A stretch of 64,000 nucleotides of DNA from an uncultured Lachnobacterium sp. (GCA_900543445.1 UQRC01000002.1:62001-126000); one strand, 5' to 3'. Shown: positions 1-10,170, counted from the stretch's first letter. Made by a program: numbers and translations. Notes: a model not told the origin generated them from the sequence alone.

Positions 1-1957
1 ATTCTTTTCCGCCTTCTTTCAGATCTGCCATTGCAGACTTCAGGAAAAACGGATATGCGCGATCCGGCTCTCCGATTTTGCAGGCAAGCATTGCATACAT
101 TCCTGCACTAAGGGAGGAGCCATGCTCCGTTCTTGGTTCATAGTATTCCCAATTTGCACGAAGCACAGCCGAACTATAATCTAGGCTAAACAGGTTTAAT
201 GCAGTAACAACATCCGCCTGTTTAATGATCTGTGTGTGTGATGCGACTCCATATGCGCCGCCCCAATATTCTTTTTCGTGCAAAATCCTGCTTCTCACGT
301 CCTCTAAAGATGCATCCTCCAACTCAAAATATCCATCGAATTGCTCGACAATATCCTTATGCTTTCCCGCTCTCTGAGGTTGCGGTATATACAACTTTTC
401 AAATGCATCTGCAAATATATGAATTAATTTCTTTCCATCATACATATCCGGCAGCATGTGCTGGTCTATCGCTAACGTAATTACTTCTATCGCTTTCTCC
501 AACACATACTTTGCCATTCGGTTTGTGTAAACATTATTATTCACACGCTCATGATACTCATCCGGACCGATGACATCATGAATTTCATAATCATTTCGCG
601 TCAACCGGTGAATAAGCAGACTGTAGTAGAATCTGGCACATTCAATAACCGTTTTGATGCCATCTGCATCAAGCAGACTCTTGTCACCAGTCCACTCTGT
701 ATATCGCATAATTCCATATACGACGGCAGCAGAGATATGAACCTGTTTATCCTTGAAATATGTGCGCATCGGGCGCCCGGTAAAAACGTCCGTAACGTTA
801 TAATCCGTACACGCATCATAGCCGCCTTCCTGACTCTCCCACGCATAGAAAGCGCCTTCATATCCATAATGTTTTGCTTTATCCAATGCCCCTTGTAACG
901 TATCAATTCGGTACTTCATCAGCACACGGGCAGTATCCGGATCCGTCATCAGGAAGAAATCCAGCATAAACATCTCTGTATCCCAAAAGACAGCACCTTT
1001 ATATGTCTGTCCGGACAGCCCCCTCGCCGGGATCGACAGACTTTGGGTATGTCGCGGTGCAATCGAATGCAGATGATATAATGAATAATTGACTGCCTGC
1101 ATTGCTTTCGCGTCACCCTCAATCTGAACTTCCGAGTGTTTCCATAAAGATTCCCAATAAGCAGAGTGCTTTTGTTTTAAAGCGTCATAACCATTGACCC
1201 TGTTTTTTCTGAGCTGTTGCAAAGCGCTCTCCTTCGGCAGCCCACAATCCTTACCGGTATATACACAGACCAGTTTATCTGTTGTATAAACTTCGCCCGG
1301 AACCGAACGAAACAGAACGCGATGCAACAACTTATGATGCTTTGTATCCCGGTCCACATTCGACGGATATGACGTCTGAATCGTCTCTGCTACGACAATC
1401 GGTATCTGCTCTTCATGCGTCCTTGCTGTCACAGTGATATAGTCAAGCTGCTCCTCCATCATAACTGCTTCTAGATGTGGTCCGTTTAAATCCCATACAG
1501 CGGTATCAATACCTGTCACCAGTTCGACATCAGCCGGGAAATCGGTGCAGATCTGTATGCGCATTCCGATCGTATGAACATCCTGCATACTCGCAAAACG
1601 CTCCGTCCTTAAGGTAATCGTTCCCTTTTTTGTCTGCCATGTCGTATGTCTCTGAAAAATTCCATGACGATAATCCAGAGAAATGCCATGTGCTTCCGGA
1701 AGCGTCTTTGGAAGCCTGTAATCCGTTCCGTCCACACGAATATACGAATAACATCCGTTTGGCAGATTAATCGGCTCACGCCACCCACTGGCCTGATCGT
1801 AAATTCCCGCCAGATTAATTGCCGGAAGCTTATCCTTTTCATACTCATCAAGAGTACCACGGATACCCATATAACCATTGCCAACCAGATATCGATTGCC
1901 AAGCGTGGCCGCTTTTGCTTCCTCGTATCCTTCTTCCCTTATTGTCCAATCAAACAT
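1..1957 (-). CDS. GH65 family disaccharide phosphorylase, 3' end cut by window edge
   Basis: Partial gene: about 652 codons are visible and the frame stays open to the left edge. It begins MFDWTIREEGYEEAK, with AAGGAG seven bases upstream of the ATG at 1957, so this start is secure. It has the glycoside-phosphorylase fold signs of family GH65: an N-terminal beta domain with NRYLVGNGYMGIRG, a WDTEMF motif, and IGPDEYHERVNNN, whose Glu is the general acid of the family. Known GH65 enzymes phosphorolyse alpha-linked glucose disaccharides (maltose, kojibiose, nigerose, trehalose) to beta-glucose 1-phosphate plus the acceptor. Which linkage this one uses cannot be read from sequence. It is the last visible gene of the transporter-GH31-GH65 operon and starts 12 bases after its GH65 neighbour stops, so the two phosphorylases are surely co-translated. 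No signal peptide, so cytoplasmic. Confidence 0.93.
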   Translation of the reverse strand, partial: MFDWTIREEGYEEAKAATLGNRYLVGNGYMGIRGTLDEYEKDKLPAINLAGIYDQASGWREPINLPNGCYSYIRVDGTDYRLPKTLPEAHGISLDYRHGIFQRHTTWQTKKGTITLRTERFASMQDVHTIGMRIQICTDFPADVELVTGIDTAVWDLNGPHLEAVMMEEQLDYITVTARTHEEQIPIVVAETIQTSYPSNVDRDTKHHKLLHRVLFRSVPGEVYTTDKLVCVYTGKDCGLPKESALQQLRKNRVNGYDALKQKHSAYWESLWKHSEVQIEGDAKAMQAVNYSLYHLHSIAPRHTQSLSIPARGLSGQTYKGAVFWDTEMFMLDFFLMTDPDTARVLMKYRIDTLQGALDKAKHYGYEGAFYAWESQEGGYDACTDYNVTDVFTGRPMRTYFKDKQVHISAAVVYGIMRYTEWTGDKSLLDADGIKTVIECARFYYSLLIHRLTRNDYEIHDVIGPDEYHERVNNNVYTNRMAKYVLEKAIEVITLAIDQHMLPDMYDGKKLIHIFADAFEKLYIPQPQRAGKHKDIVEQFDGYFELEDASLEDVRSRILHEKEYWGGAYGVASHTQIIKQADVVTALNLFSLDYSSAVLRANWEYYEPRTEHGSSLSAGMYAMLACKIGEPDRAYPFFLKSAMADLKEGGKE

Positions 1958-1969
1958 TCTGCTTCTCCT

Positions 1970-4246
1970 TTATGCTGGAATTGCAAATACCTGTCTTTTT
2001 TCATTAATTGCAGCTTTTTGTCCATAAATGCAGACCTCAACCTCTTTCCCACCTGCAGTACTCAGACTCACGCCATCTTTCTTGACATCCACACAAAGGA
2101 TCTCGTCCTCATATACAACATGGAACCGATATCCGTCCCATTGTTCAGGAATAGAAGGGGCCAAAGTAAGGGACTCCCCATCTGCACGTAATCCACCAAA
2201 ACCATATACAATGTTCATCCAGGCCGCAGCAATTGAAGTTGTATGTAAGCCGTCCCCACTGTTCCGGTTATAATTGTCAAGATCCATACGCGTTGCAAAT
2301 TTAAAGAAATCAAACGCTTCCTCCTTTTTGCCAAGCTGCGCCGCCAAAATCGAATGTACCGATGGCGAAAGCGAACTCTCATGAATACAGCGCGGCTCAT
2401 AAAATTCATAGTTGCTGCGCAGCACATCCTCAGAAAACTGTGAATTAAACAAAAGCAGGAACATTAAGACATCCGGCTGCTTAATCATATCGTTTCGATA
2501 AATGCGATCATATGTCCAATGATCATACAGCGGGAATTCCTCAATCGGTATTGCATCCACATCAATATGCGGTAATTTGAAAAATCCATCATGCTGCTCA
2601 AACAGTTTCCGCTCGACATCATAAGGGATATACATCTTATCCGCTTTCTGTTTCCAGTCTACGCCCTCACCGTCCTTATAATTTACCCGTCTGATAACTT
2701 CCTCATATACCTCAGGCATATTCTTTTTCATACGCTCCAACACATCAAGCGTATAGCGGAAACTAAACTGTCCCATATAATTTGTATACGCATTATGGTT
2801 AACCATCATCTGGAATTCATCCGGTCCCATGACTCCATAAAATCCATAGCAGGTATGATCCGCATTATAATCACCGCGCGTTGCAAGCATACGACAAATT
2901 TCGATCAGCATCTCAAGTCCGTATTTCTCCGTAAAAGAAGTGTCCTGTGTCACTTTCTCATAAATCCAGATTCCGTAAGCAACTGCTGTCGAAGCTTGCA
3001 GCTGAAGGCTTGCATGCTGCCAGAGATTACAGCACTCACGACCGCTGATCGTAGCGATCGGATAGAATGCTCCCTCGCAATCCAATGCCTTAGCACGCGC
3101 TCTTGCTTCATCTAATGTCGCATATCGGAAATATAACAAATTCTTTGCGGCCTGCTTATCGTGGAACAGGAAGAACGGAAGACAATACGTCTCGGTATCC
3201 CAGAACGCATTTCCATTGTAAGCTTCTCCTGTCAGTCCTTTCGCGCCAATATTCGTACCCATGATTGCGCCGTGATAGGTTTGAAACATTTGGAAAATAC
3301 AAAAACGGATTCCCTGCTGGTTTTCCTCATCACCAGATATTTCGACATCCGATTTCTCCCATACTTTTTCCCACCATTTGCAATTGGATGCATACAAAGA
3401 ATCAAAAGTCAGTGTCCTCATAGCTTTGTCAGCATGATCCATACCCTGTTTTTGTGACAGCGGAGACACGTTCCATACAATCTTATCAAGCGAATAGCTC
3501 TCCTGATCCTTTATGAACAGCGTATATTCCTCTGCCACACATTTATCCCCAAGAATTGCACGTGTCGCACCGGTATCAACAATGGTTCCCTGCATCGCAC
3601 AATAGCTATCAAGCTTCATCTTCGTATTCTTAGTGCAGCAGCTGATATGACCTCTGTGTTTCTCCATAGCCTGATTACTGCAGTCCCACCTTCCAGTCTG
3701 CTCAGAACCATGTACCGTATTGCAGTCAAGGCCTGCACTCACACGAATTTCTCCATTGTATCCTTTGGACGTAATGATCAGTCTCTGTGCAGCAGCTTCA
3801 TTTGTCACCATTGAAATCAGTCGTTCCATCTGAATCTCAAGTGTTCCTCTTGCGGTATGCCATAAGAACTTCCTGCAAAGTAATCCGGTCTTTAAACTTA
3901 AACAGCGGTAAAAATGATCAAACTTTACTTTTGCAAGATCAAGCTTTTCATCGCCAGCCCAAATGCGTAAATAAAGCCAGTCAATGCTGTTTACCATAAA
4001 CTCCGTTTCCTGAACAATACCCTTATATCCTTCGGCTGCGGCTTTATGTCTCTCATAAACACCATTAAAATAGCTTCCAAGAAGTGTTGGTCCGCCATAT
4101 CCCTCCTCAAAATATCCTCGCACACCCATATACTCATTTCCGAGTGAAAATACGGACTCTGCAACCTTTCCATACTCCGGATCAAAGCCCTCCTCGATAA
4201 CATTCCAAGGATCTACCTTAAAATAACTGTCTGCAATTTTTGCCAT
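1970..4246 (-). CDS. GH65 family glycoside phosphorylase (kojibiose/nigerose phosphorylase-like)
   Basis: 758 residues, full length for GH65. The N-terminal beta-sandwich has SLGNEYMGVRGYFEEG near residue 36. WDTETYCLPF lies at about 349-358. GVMGPDEF at 471-478 contains the catalytic general acid, Glu477. The late HESSLSP and NRNSGDGLHTTS segments are conserved (alpha/alpha)6-barrel phosphate and substrate loops. It has no signal peptide and should act in the cytoplasm, splitting an imported alpha-glucosyl disaccharide with phosphate. It is clearly divergent from the GH65 gene just downstream, so the operon encodes two different specificities, for example different linkages or chain lengths. 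A GAGGAAAG site precedes the ATG. The neighbouring GH31 and the GH87-like secreted enzyme make nigerose or kojibiose types attractive candidates, but that is inference from context. Confidence 0.93.
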   Translation of the reverse strand: MAKIADSYFKVDPWNVIEEGFDPEYGKVAESVFSLGNEYMGVRGYFEEGYGGPTLLGSYFNGVYERHKAAAEGYKGIVQETEFMVNSIDWLYLRIWAGDEKLDLAKVKFDHFYRCLSLKTGLLCRKFLWHTARGTLEIQMERLISMVTNEAAAQRLIITSKGYNGEIRVSAGLDCNTVHGSEQTGRWDCSNQAMEKHRGHISCCTKNTKMKLDSYCAMQGTIVDTGATRAILGDKCVAEEYTLFIKDQESYSLDKIVWNVSPLSQKQGMDHADKAMRTLTFDSLYASNCKWWEKVWEKSDVEISGDEENQQGIRFCIFQMFQTYHGAIMGTNIGAKGLTGEAYNGNAFWDTETYCLPFFLFHDKQAAKNLLYFRYATLDEARARAKALDCEGAFYPIATISGRECCNLWQHASLQLQASTAVAYGIWIYEKVTQDTSFTEKYGLEMLIEICRMLATRGDYNADHTCYGFYGVMGPDEFQMMVNHNAYTNYMGQFSFRYTLDVLERMKKNMPEVYEEVIRRVNYKDGEGVDWKQKADKMYIPYDVERKLFEQHDGFFKLPHIDVDAIPIEEFPLYDHWTYDRIYRNDMIKQPDVLMFLLLFNSQFSEDVLRSNYEFYEPRCIHESSLSPSVHSILAAQLGKKEEAFDFFKFATRMDLDNYNRNSGDGLHTTSIAAAWMNIVYGFGGLRADGESLTLAPSIPEQWDGYRFHVVYEDEILCVDVKKDGVSLSTAGGKEVEVCIYGQKAAINEKRQVFAIPA

Positions 4247-4298
4247 ATATCTTTCCTCGCTTTACTTTTTTACTGTATTTTGTATAAATATGAACTTT

Positions 4299-6593
4299 TT
4301 ATAATACGATCCTGATCTCATCCTGCATAGGCACCACTTTTTCATTATTTTTATAAATAATGCGCAAAGATTTATAACTATGTGGATATCCCTTCAACAT
4401 CCGCTGCATATAGAATTCATTCTCTTCAGAAAACGAGAAGGAATACAGATTATATTGTCCCTGTCTATAATGAAACGACTCTCCGTCATCCTGATAATGA
4501 ATATAACTTCCTTTGCCCGGATAAACATGTAGAATTAGTTCATCAATCTCCTGCTCTCCTACATACTGCTGAATTGGATAGTTCGGCAATATTGTTCCAG
4601 CCTTAATAAAGATTGGACACACATCAAGGGGCGCATCTTTAATAAAATACCGAGGTCCTGTTATCACCTCATCTGTCTCATAATCAATCCATTCCCCTTT
4701 CGGCAGATACACCAGTTTTTTTCTGCTTCCCTGTGTAACGACCGGAGAAATCAGAATTCGATCTCCCAACATAAACTCATCATTCAATTCCCATGTATTT
4801 ATATCATCCTCATACTCCATGACTAATGGACGCATTACAGGGATTCCGTTTTTCTCCATTCCGCAAAAACAGTCATATAGATACGGCAGAAGCTGATAAC
4901 GCAATTCCACAAACTTTTTATAGATACGGCAGGTTTCCTCATCAAACTGCCACGGTTCCTGATAGGTACCAACCTTCGAAGAATGATTACGACACAGTGG
5001 CGAAAAGCATCCTACCTGCATCCATCGAACCAGTAATTCTGCCGTCGTATCGGATCCAAATCCTCCGATATCGGTGCCGCAAAATCCCATTCCACTCATC
5101 CCCAGATTGCATAATTGCGGAATCGCCATCTGTAAATGGGCCCAGATGCTGTGGTTGTCACCGGTCCATACGCTGGTATATCGCTGACTTCCGGCATAAC
5201 AAGCTCTCGTAATCACAAACGGCCTTTTTTTATCATATTTTTGCAGGCCTTCGTACACAGCTTTCGACATCAAGTGTCCGTAAACATTATGCATCTGCGC
5301 ATGTGTACTCTTTGTCTCTTCATCACAAAACACAATGTCCTCAGGGATTTCTCCATCAAATCCGGCAGGTTCATTCATGTCATTCCATATTCCTTTGAAT
5401 CCATAATCAACCAGCCGCTTCTCTTTTTCCATCCACCATTGTCTTACCTGCTCTCTGCCAAAATCCGGGTATGCCGTCTCTCCCGGCCAGACAACATTGG
5501 TATATATTTTTCCATTCTGGCTTACCGCAAAATAACCATTCTCTTTTCCCTCTTGATAAATATCATACGAATCATCAACCTTAACCCCGGGATCCAGAAT
5601 TGCGACTGCTTTTATTCCCATATCGGCAAGTTCTTTGGTCAATCGCTCCGGCTTCCCGTATCGTTCTGTGTTAAAAGTAAATACCTTGTACTGATCCATA
5701 TAATCAATATCAAAATGGATGGCATCACAAGGGATCTTTAATTGCCGCATCATTTTAGCGACCTCTAATATATCCTCGCGGCTTTCATATCCCCAGCGTG
5801 ACTGATGATAACCAAGTGCCCATTTCTGTGGAATCGGAACCGTTCCGGTCATGGATGTATAAGTAGATATAATCTCCTTTAAATTTTCTCCATAATAAAA
5901 ATAGTAATTTAGATTTCCGCCATCTGCTGCGAAAAAGTAATAATCATTGCTTTCATGCCCAAAATCCCAATAAGAGTGGCAGGTATTATCCATGAAAATT
6001 CCATATACTGAATCCTTCTGTTTGGCAATCATAAAAGGAATACACTTATACAGTGTGTGGAAACTGTCCACATGCGGCATCGGGTTATCCGTATTCCATA
6101 ATTCATATGCATACCCTTTTTTATTTAAAAATCCAGTCATATCTCCCAGACCATAGAAAGCTATCGTCTGATTCATTTTCTTTACTACTTCTATCCTGTA
6201 TGCATCTTTGGAAGTAGCCACCTGATGGCCTTCTTTTTTCATGAGTTCCAATGATTCTTTACTGATCATTCTTTTAGGGGTGCGTTTTCCCCTATAATCC
6301 ATACATAACGCCTGACCACTCTTCTCATAGATATCTATTTTAAACTCGTCGTAGATACGGATTCTCAGATAATCCGTAATTATTTCGATGAAATTTTCTT
6401 TGCTCAGAATATTAAATTTTGTTCTTATGGCTCCCTCATTTATGATTGCCTTTGAAGGAACTCTGTGTTCTTTACAATCCGCATAAACATGGATTACCTT
6501 CGAATTTACAATAGTAACTTCTCCATCCTGATGTTCAAAATGAAACAGTATCTTTTGTCCTAAAACTTCATGTCCAATAATTTTTCCAAACAT
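4299..6593 (-). CDS. GH31 family alpha-glucosidase
   Basis: 764 residues from the ATG at 6593. The frame also runs back to a GTG at 6638, but that codon sits in a 9-bp hairpin and lacks a ribosome site, while an AGAGAGA stretch precedes 6593. GH31 features appear in order: an N-terminal beta domain; WALGYHQSRWGYES at the start of the TIM barrel; the nucleophile region KGIWNDMNEPAGFDG with Asp at about residue 405; SVWTGDN with the likely acid/base Asp near 490; and a C-terminal beta domain. It has no export signal, so it works on imported oligosaccharides, hydrolysing terminal alpha-linked glucose. It lies between the binding protein gene and two GH65 phosphorylases, which would take over the remaining disaccharides. 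GH31 also contains alpha-xylosidases and transglucosidases; alpha-glucosidase is favoured by the neighbours. Confidence 0.92.
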   Translation of the reverse strand: MFGKIIGHEVLGQKILFHFEHQDGEVTIVNSKVIHVYADCKEHRVPSKAIINEGAIRTKFNILSKENFIEIITDYLRIRIYDEFKIDIYEKSGQALCMDYRGKRTPKRMISKESLELMKKEGHQVATSKDAYRIEVVKKMNQTIAFYGLGDMTGFLNKKGYAYELWNTDNPMPHVDSFHTLYKCIPFMIAKQKDSVYGIFMDNTCHSYWDFGHESNDYYFFAADGGNLNYYFYYGENLKEIISTYTSMTGTVPIPQKWALGYHQSRWGYESREDILEVAKMMRQLKIPCDAIHFDIDYMDQYKVFTFNTERYGKPERLTKELADMGIKAVAILDPGVKVDDSYDIYQEGKENGYFAVSQNGKIYTNVVWPGETAYPDFGREQVRQWWMEKEKRLVDYGFKGIWNDMNEPAGFDGEIPEDIVFCDEETKSTHAQMHNVYGHLMSKAVYEGLQKYDKKRPFVITRACYAGSQRYTSVWTGDNHSIWAHLQMAIPQLCNLGMSGMGFCGTDIGGFGSDTTAELLVRWMQVGCFSPLCRNHSSKVGTYQEPWQFDEETCRIYKKFVELRYQLLPYLYDCFCGMEKNGIPVMRPLVMEYEDDINTWELNDEFMLGDRILISPVVTQGSRKKLVYLPKGEWIDYETDEVITGPRYFIKDAPLDVCPIFIKAGTILPNYPIQQYVGEQEIDELILHVYPGKGSYIHYQDDGESFHYRQGQYNLYSFSFSEENEFYMQRMLKGYPHSYKSLRIIYKNNEKVVPMQDEIRIVL

Positions 6594-6612
6594 TGTCTCT
6601 CTCTTATGAATA

Positions 6613-6635
6613 CGGGCAGTTATAACAACTGCCCG
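6613..6635 (-). promoter_or_regulatory. Stem-loop between binding-protein gene and GH31 gene
   Basis: Perfect 9-bp inverted repeat (CGGGCAGTT / AACTGCCCG) with a 5-base loop, 14 bases after the stop of the solute-binding protein gene. No run of U follows on the minus strand, so it is more likely an mRNA-stabilising or partial attenuating element than a full terminator. It would raise binding-protein output relative to the downstream enzymes. Confidence 0.7.
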
Positions 6636-6649
6636 CACAAACTATTTAT

Positions 6650-8245
6650 TTACTGATTTGATTTGTAGGTATTATATGCATCTTCCTGAATCTGCATAAA
6701 ATTGTCTAAGCCCATCTGCTTTAACTGATCAACATACTCATCCCACTGATCATCAATACCTCCTTCTGTTACCCAGTTTGCCTGATTAACAGAAATGTAT
6801 GATGAAATATCAGAGTACAGAGTTCCAAGCTGATTAACCTGTTCCTCGGTGTAACTTACATTCGGGAATGCTTCTTTTGCATACTGTGCCATATCCTTAT
6901 CAAGTTCAAGTTTCGCAGCATCACCATTCTCTCCTGCATAAGTTACTTTATCGTTGAATCCGTCTTCTACATACTTTGGACCAAAATCACGGAGAGAATA
7001 TACCCATGCATAAGTATCTGCGGACATACCTTCCTTCGGCTCAAGAACAGTATAAGTTCCTGCTGCCTCATCCTTATCTACACCTACACCAAATGATCCG
7101 TAGAAGTTCTGGATAGATGCATCATCTGTGTAAAACTTGTCAACCCATGACAGTAACTTTCCAGGATCTGCACAAGATGATGTAACAACGAATTCATATC
7201 TTGTATAATTGTAATGTTCTGGATCAGAAGCGATGTACTGATTTCCATCTGGTCCCTTTAATGCCGGAAGTGCTACATACTGATCTGCATTTGCACCAAA
7301 TGTTGCATCTGCGGTCCATCCTGCTGCACATCCTACGATTGGTGTTTCACTCATTAACTTTGCATCTCTCATAGAAGTATCCTGTGTAAATACCTCTGGA
7401 TCGATAAGACCTTCCTGATAGCACTCATGCATAGCTTTAATACCAGCTTTGTACTCCTCTGATGTAGGAATAAATACAGGGCTTCCATCTTCCATAGTCA
7501 TGGAATATGTATTCTCGCCACCAACTCTTACACCAAATGGAAGACAGAAGAACATTGTTGCATCTGCATTACCGGTTCCGTATGGGATCTCATCGCTTGC
7601 ATCGCCGTTGCCATTTGCATCCTGCTCTTTGAATGCTCTGAGAACATCTACAAACTCATCATAGGTAGTTGGAACATCCAGTCCAAGATTATCCAGCCAT
7701 GTCTTGTTGATAAATAACTGGTTTCCTACGGTTGGTCGACAAGGCTTCTTTGCCGGCAGTCCATAAATATGTCCGTCTGCAGAAGTTGCCAATGACTTCA
7801 TAGTAGGATCTGACTCCATAATGCTCTTAAAGTTTGGCATATACTCATCAATGTAATCATCCAATGCAATAAATGTACCTGTGTTTGATAAGATATCTGT
7901 CTCGCTGAAACAAATAGATCCCATAAATGCATCCGGAAGCTCACCGCTTGCTAAAAGAACCGATTTCTTATCTGCCCAATCTGCATTTAAGATCGTATCC
8001 CAATTAATCTGAATTCCAGTCTCCTTTGCTGCTGCATCCGGGAAACCAGTGTGATAATCCTCTCCCCAATCAGCCCAACGTACTGTTGCTACCTCGTAGG
8101 TATCCGTTGTTGCTCCATCTGCATCGTTCTCAGCCGCTGCAGTGCTCTTTGGTGTTGACGAATCACTCTGTCCGCATCCTGCAAAGGAAGATACCGAGAG
8201 TGCCATTGTCATCAACAGCATCATGATTTTTTTCTTCTTACACAT
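6650..8245 (-). CDS. ABC sugar transporter solute-binding lipoprotein (LplA-like)
   Basis: 531 residues. A short basic N-terminus, a hydrophobic segment and the lipobox SFAGC (Cys at 23) mark a membrane-anchored lipoprotein outside the cell. A Ser/Ala-rich linker follows, then a family 1 extracellular binding protein of the long LplA/YtcQ type. An EF-hand-like loop, DANGNGDASDE, near residue 210 probably binds calcium. It belongs to the CUT1 importer whose two permeases lie just upstream. There is no ATPase gene here; these systems usually share a MsmX-type ATPase encoded elsewhere. The protein is very similar (roughly two thirds of positions by eye) to the second binding protein at 16884-18479, which points to duplication and to a shared or related ligand. 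Confidence 0.93.
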   Translation of the reverse strand: MCKKKKIMMLLMTMALSVSSFAGCGQSDSSTPKSTAAAENDADGATTDTYEVATVRWADWGEDYHTGFPDAAAKETGIQINWDTILNADWADKKSVLLASGELPDAFMGSICFSETDILSNTGTFIALDDYIDEYMPNFKSIMESDPTMKSLATSADGHIYGLPAKKPCRPTVGNQLFINKTWLDNLGLDVPTTYDEFVDVLRAFKEQDANGNGDASDEIPYGTGNADATMFFCLPFGVRVGGENTYSMTMEDGSPVFIPTSEEYKAGIKAMHECYQEGLIDPEVFTQDTSMRDAKLMSETPIVGCAAGWTADATFGANADQYVALPALKGPDGNQYIASDPEHYNYTRYEFVVTSSCADPGKLLSWVDKFYTDDASIQNFYGSFGVGVDKDEAAGTYTVLEPKEGMSADTYAWVYSLRDFGPKYVEDGFNDKVTYAGENGDAAKLELDKDMAQYAKEAFPNVSYTEEQVNQLGTLYSDISSYISVNQANWVTEGGIDDQWDEYVDQLKQMGLDNFMQIQEDAYNTYKSNQ

Positions 8246-8274
8246 AGTCTTTCTCCTTTTCCTTTTTGATTCTT

Positions 8275-9162
8275 TTATTCCTTCACTGCACCAATCATTA
8301 CACCCTGGTTAAAGTACTTCTGTAAGAACGGGTATAAACACATGATCGGCAGTGTTGAAACCACAATAGATGCATATTTCATCATGTCGGAAAGCTGTCG
8401 CAATTCCTGTGCCATAGTTCCTGTTGCAGCGCCTAACATCGACTGATTTGAAATTAAAATTCTTCGCAACAGCAGCTGTAATGGTTGTAATGATTCCTTC
8501 TGAATATAAATGAGTGCATTAAACCATGAATTCCATAATCCTACAGCTGTCCATAAACCAATTACTGCAAGAACTGCTTTTGATAATGGCAATACAAACT
8601 GCAGGAAATATCTAAGCGTTCCGCATCCGTCAATCTGTGCAGCCTCCCACAACGTTTCCGGGATCGTGGATTTAAAGAAGGTTCTTGCCACAATAATGTT
8701 ATAAGTAGATACCGAAAACGGCAGTACCATAACCCAGAACGAATTCAAAAGGCCAAAATTCTTTACCACGATATAGGTTGGAATCAATCCGCCGGATATA
8801 AACATTGGAATCAGATAAAATACATTGATCCACTTCTTTCCGAACAAATCTTTTCTTGACATTGCATATCCTGCCGGAATATTGACCGCAAGTGCAATGA
8901 ATGTTCCCACCAGCGTGTATATGATCGTATTTCCATAACTCTTCCAGAACATTTTCTGTTTAAACAGTTCATTGTATCCGGAAAATTCCCAATGCTTTGG
9001 CCAAAACCATACATCTCCGTTGGCCACATCTGCCGGATTACTGAATGACGCAATAATTACAAACCATAGAGGATAAATAATCAGCAGAATCATAATAATG
9101 GCAATAATGTGAAATATAATATTGACCATTCTGTCCTTTGTCATTTCTTTTTTTCTTTTCAT
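8275..9162 (-). CDS. CUT1-type sugar ABC transporter permease (LplC/YtcP-like)
   Basis: 295 residues with about six hydrophobic segments. The first follows a basic N-terminus. The EAA loop reads ETLWEAAQIDGCGTLRYFLQFVLPLSK and docks the ATPase. It ends in the FNQGVMIGAVKE tail typical of the LplC/YtcP branch. It should pair with the upstream permease to form the membrane channel for the oligosaccharide bound by the lipoprotein encoded next. The gene lies 12 bases after the first permease and 29 bases before the binding protein, in one operon. Confidence 0.93.
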   Translation of the reverse strand: MKRKKEMTKDRMVNIIFHIIAIIMILLIIYPLWFVIIASFSNPADVANGDVWFWPKHWEFSGYNELFKQKMFWKSYGNTIIYTLVGTFIALAVNIPAGYAMSRKDLFGKKWINVFYLIPMFISGGLIPTYIVVKNFGLLNSFWVMVLPFSVSTYNIIVARTFFKSTIPETLWEAAQIDGCGTLRYFLQFVLPLSKAVLAVIGLWTAVGLWNSWFNALIYIQKESLQPLQLLLRRILISNQSMLGAATGTMAQELRQLSDMMKYASIVVSTLPIMCLYPFLQKYFNQGVMIGAVKE

Positions 9163-9174
9163 TCTTACATTCTC

Positions 9175-10083
9175 CTAAAACAAACTGGTATCTGTCTTTT
9201 TCTTTGCAATATAGTTAATAACCAATAGTACAATTACGTTCACGACCGTATTGAAAAGTCCTATCGCAGTTGACAGACTGTACTGTGAACTCTGAAGTCC
9301 CATCTTATATACATATGTAGAAATGATTTCACTTGACGTAATGTTTAGTGTATTCTGGAGAAGGAACACTTTTTCGAAACCGATTCCTAAAATATTACCT
9401 GCGCTCATTACCAGAAGAATAACGATCGTCGGCATGATCAACGGTAGATCAATGTACTTTATCTTCTGCATTGTCGTTGCTCCGTCAATCGTTGCAGCTT
9501 CATAATAAGTAGGATCAATACCGGACAGGGCAGCCAGATAAATGATACTGTTCCATCCCAGATGCTGCCAGATATCGCTCCATACATAAACATGTTTGAA
9601 TGCTCCGGCACTTCCCATCAGGTTTGGTGCTTCATGTCCAAATAACTGGAAAATATTTGCAATCAATCCATTGCTCGGTGACAGGATGATCAAAATAATT
9701 CCACACATAACCATGGTTGAAATAAAATGTGGAAGATAAGTAACTACCTGAAACACTTTCTTAAACATTTTGGTTCTCATCTGGTTACACATCAAAGCTA
9801 ACGCAACCGGAAGCGGTGTTCCTACGATCAATCCATACAAACTTAATACAAGCGTATTTTTTATCGTAATCGGGAACTGATAAGATTTGAAAAACTGCAT
9901 AAAATTGTCAAATCCTACCCACCGACTTCCAAAAATTCCAAGGGACGGTGAATAATGTTTAAATGCAATAATCAGACCTCCCAATGGTAAATACGCAAAA
10001 CAAAAAAGCAATATTGCCGAAGGCAAAAGTAATACGTAAAGCGGTATACTCTTTCTTATTGCTGTCGCTTTTCTTTTCTTCAT
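9175..10083 (-). CDS. CUT1-type sugar ABC transporter permease (LplB/YteP-like)
   Basis: 302 residues. It has a basic start (MKKRKATAIRKS), six predicted membrane segments and the EAA loop YYEAATIDGATTMQKIKYIDLPLI, as in LplB/YteP permeases. It is the first gene of the operon. The start is preceded by AAAGGAGAGAAT. An upstream intergenic region carries a terminator of the chemoreceptor gene and a pair of GTGCTA repeats that probably recruit the regulator. The permease pair without its own ATPase is normal for CUT1 sugar importers in Firmicutes. Confidence 0.93.
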   Translation of the reverse strand: MKKRKATAIRKSIPLYVLLLPSAILLFCFAYLPLGGLIIAFKHYSPSLGIFGSRWVGFDNFMQFFKSYQFPITIKNTLVLSLYGLIVGTPLPVALALMCNQMRTKMFKKVFQVVTYLPHFISTMVMCGIILIILSPSNGLIANIFQLFGHEAPNLMGSAGAFKHVYVWSDIWQHLGWNSIIYLAALSGIDPTYYEAATIDGATTMQKIKYIDLPLIMPTIVILLVMSAGNILGIGFEKVFLLQNTLNITSSEIISTYVYKMGLQSSQYSLSTAIGLFNTVVNVIVLLVINYIAKKKTDTSLF

Positions 10084-10142
10084 ATTCTCTCCTTTCGTTG
10101 TTCCTTTCTGGTTTTATGATATATTTTTGGCCTTTGCTTTTA

Positions 10143-10170
10143 TAGCACTTATCAGTCTCAAAACTAGCAC
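10143..10170 (-). promoter_or_regulatory. Direct-repeat regulator sites upstream of transporter operon
   Basis: Two copies of GTGCTA (minus strand; TAGCAC on plus at 10143-10148 and 10165-10170) lie 22 bp apart, about two helical turns. The nearer copy falls where a -35 box is expected, with AT-rich -10-like sequence (AATATA/TATATC) some 17-19 bases on. The same layout occurs before the GH87-like gene with GTACTA. It is a candidate binding site for the AraC-type response regulator encoded at 15243-16817; the link is inferred. Confidence 0.5.

Noticed and set aside
232..2273. Open frames of 60-180 codons on the plus strand opposite the GH65 genes
   Set aside because: They lie against strong minus-strand coding sequence, have no ribosome sites and no family resemblance.
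6594..6638. GTG start giving a GH31 protein 15 residues longer
   Set aside because: It is part of a hairpin arm, has no ribosome site, and the ATG at 6593 fits the family start.
10143..10170. CcpA cre box in the first transporter promoter
   Set aside because: The sequence lacks the WTGNAANCGNWNNCW pattern; the direct repeat explains it better.
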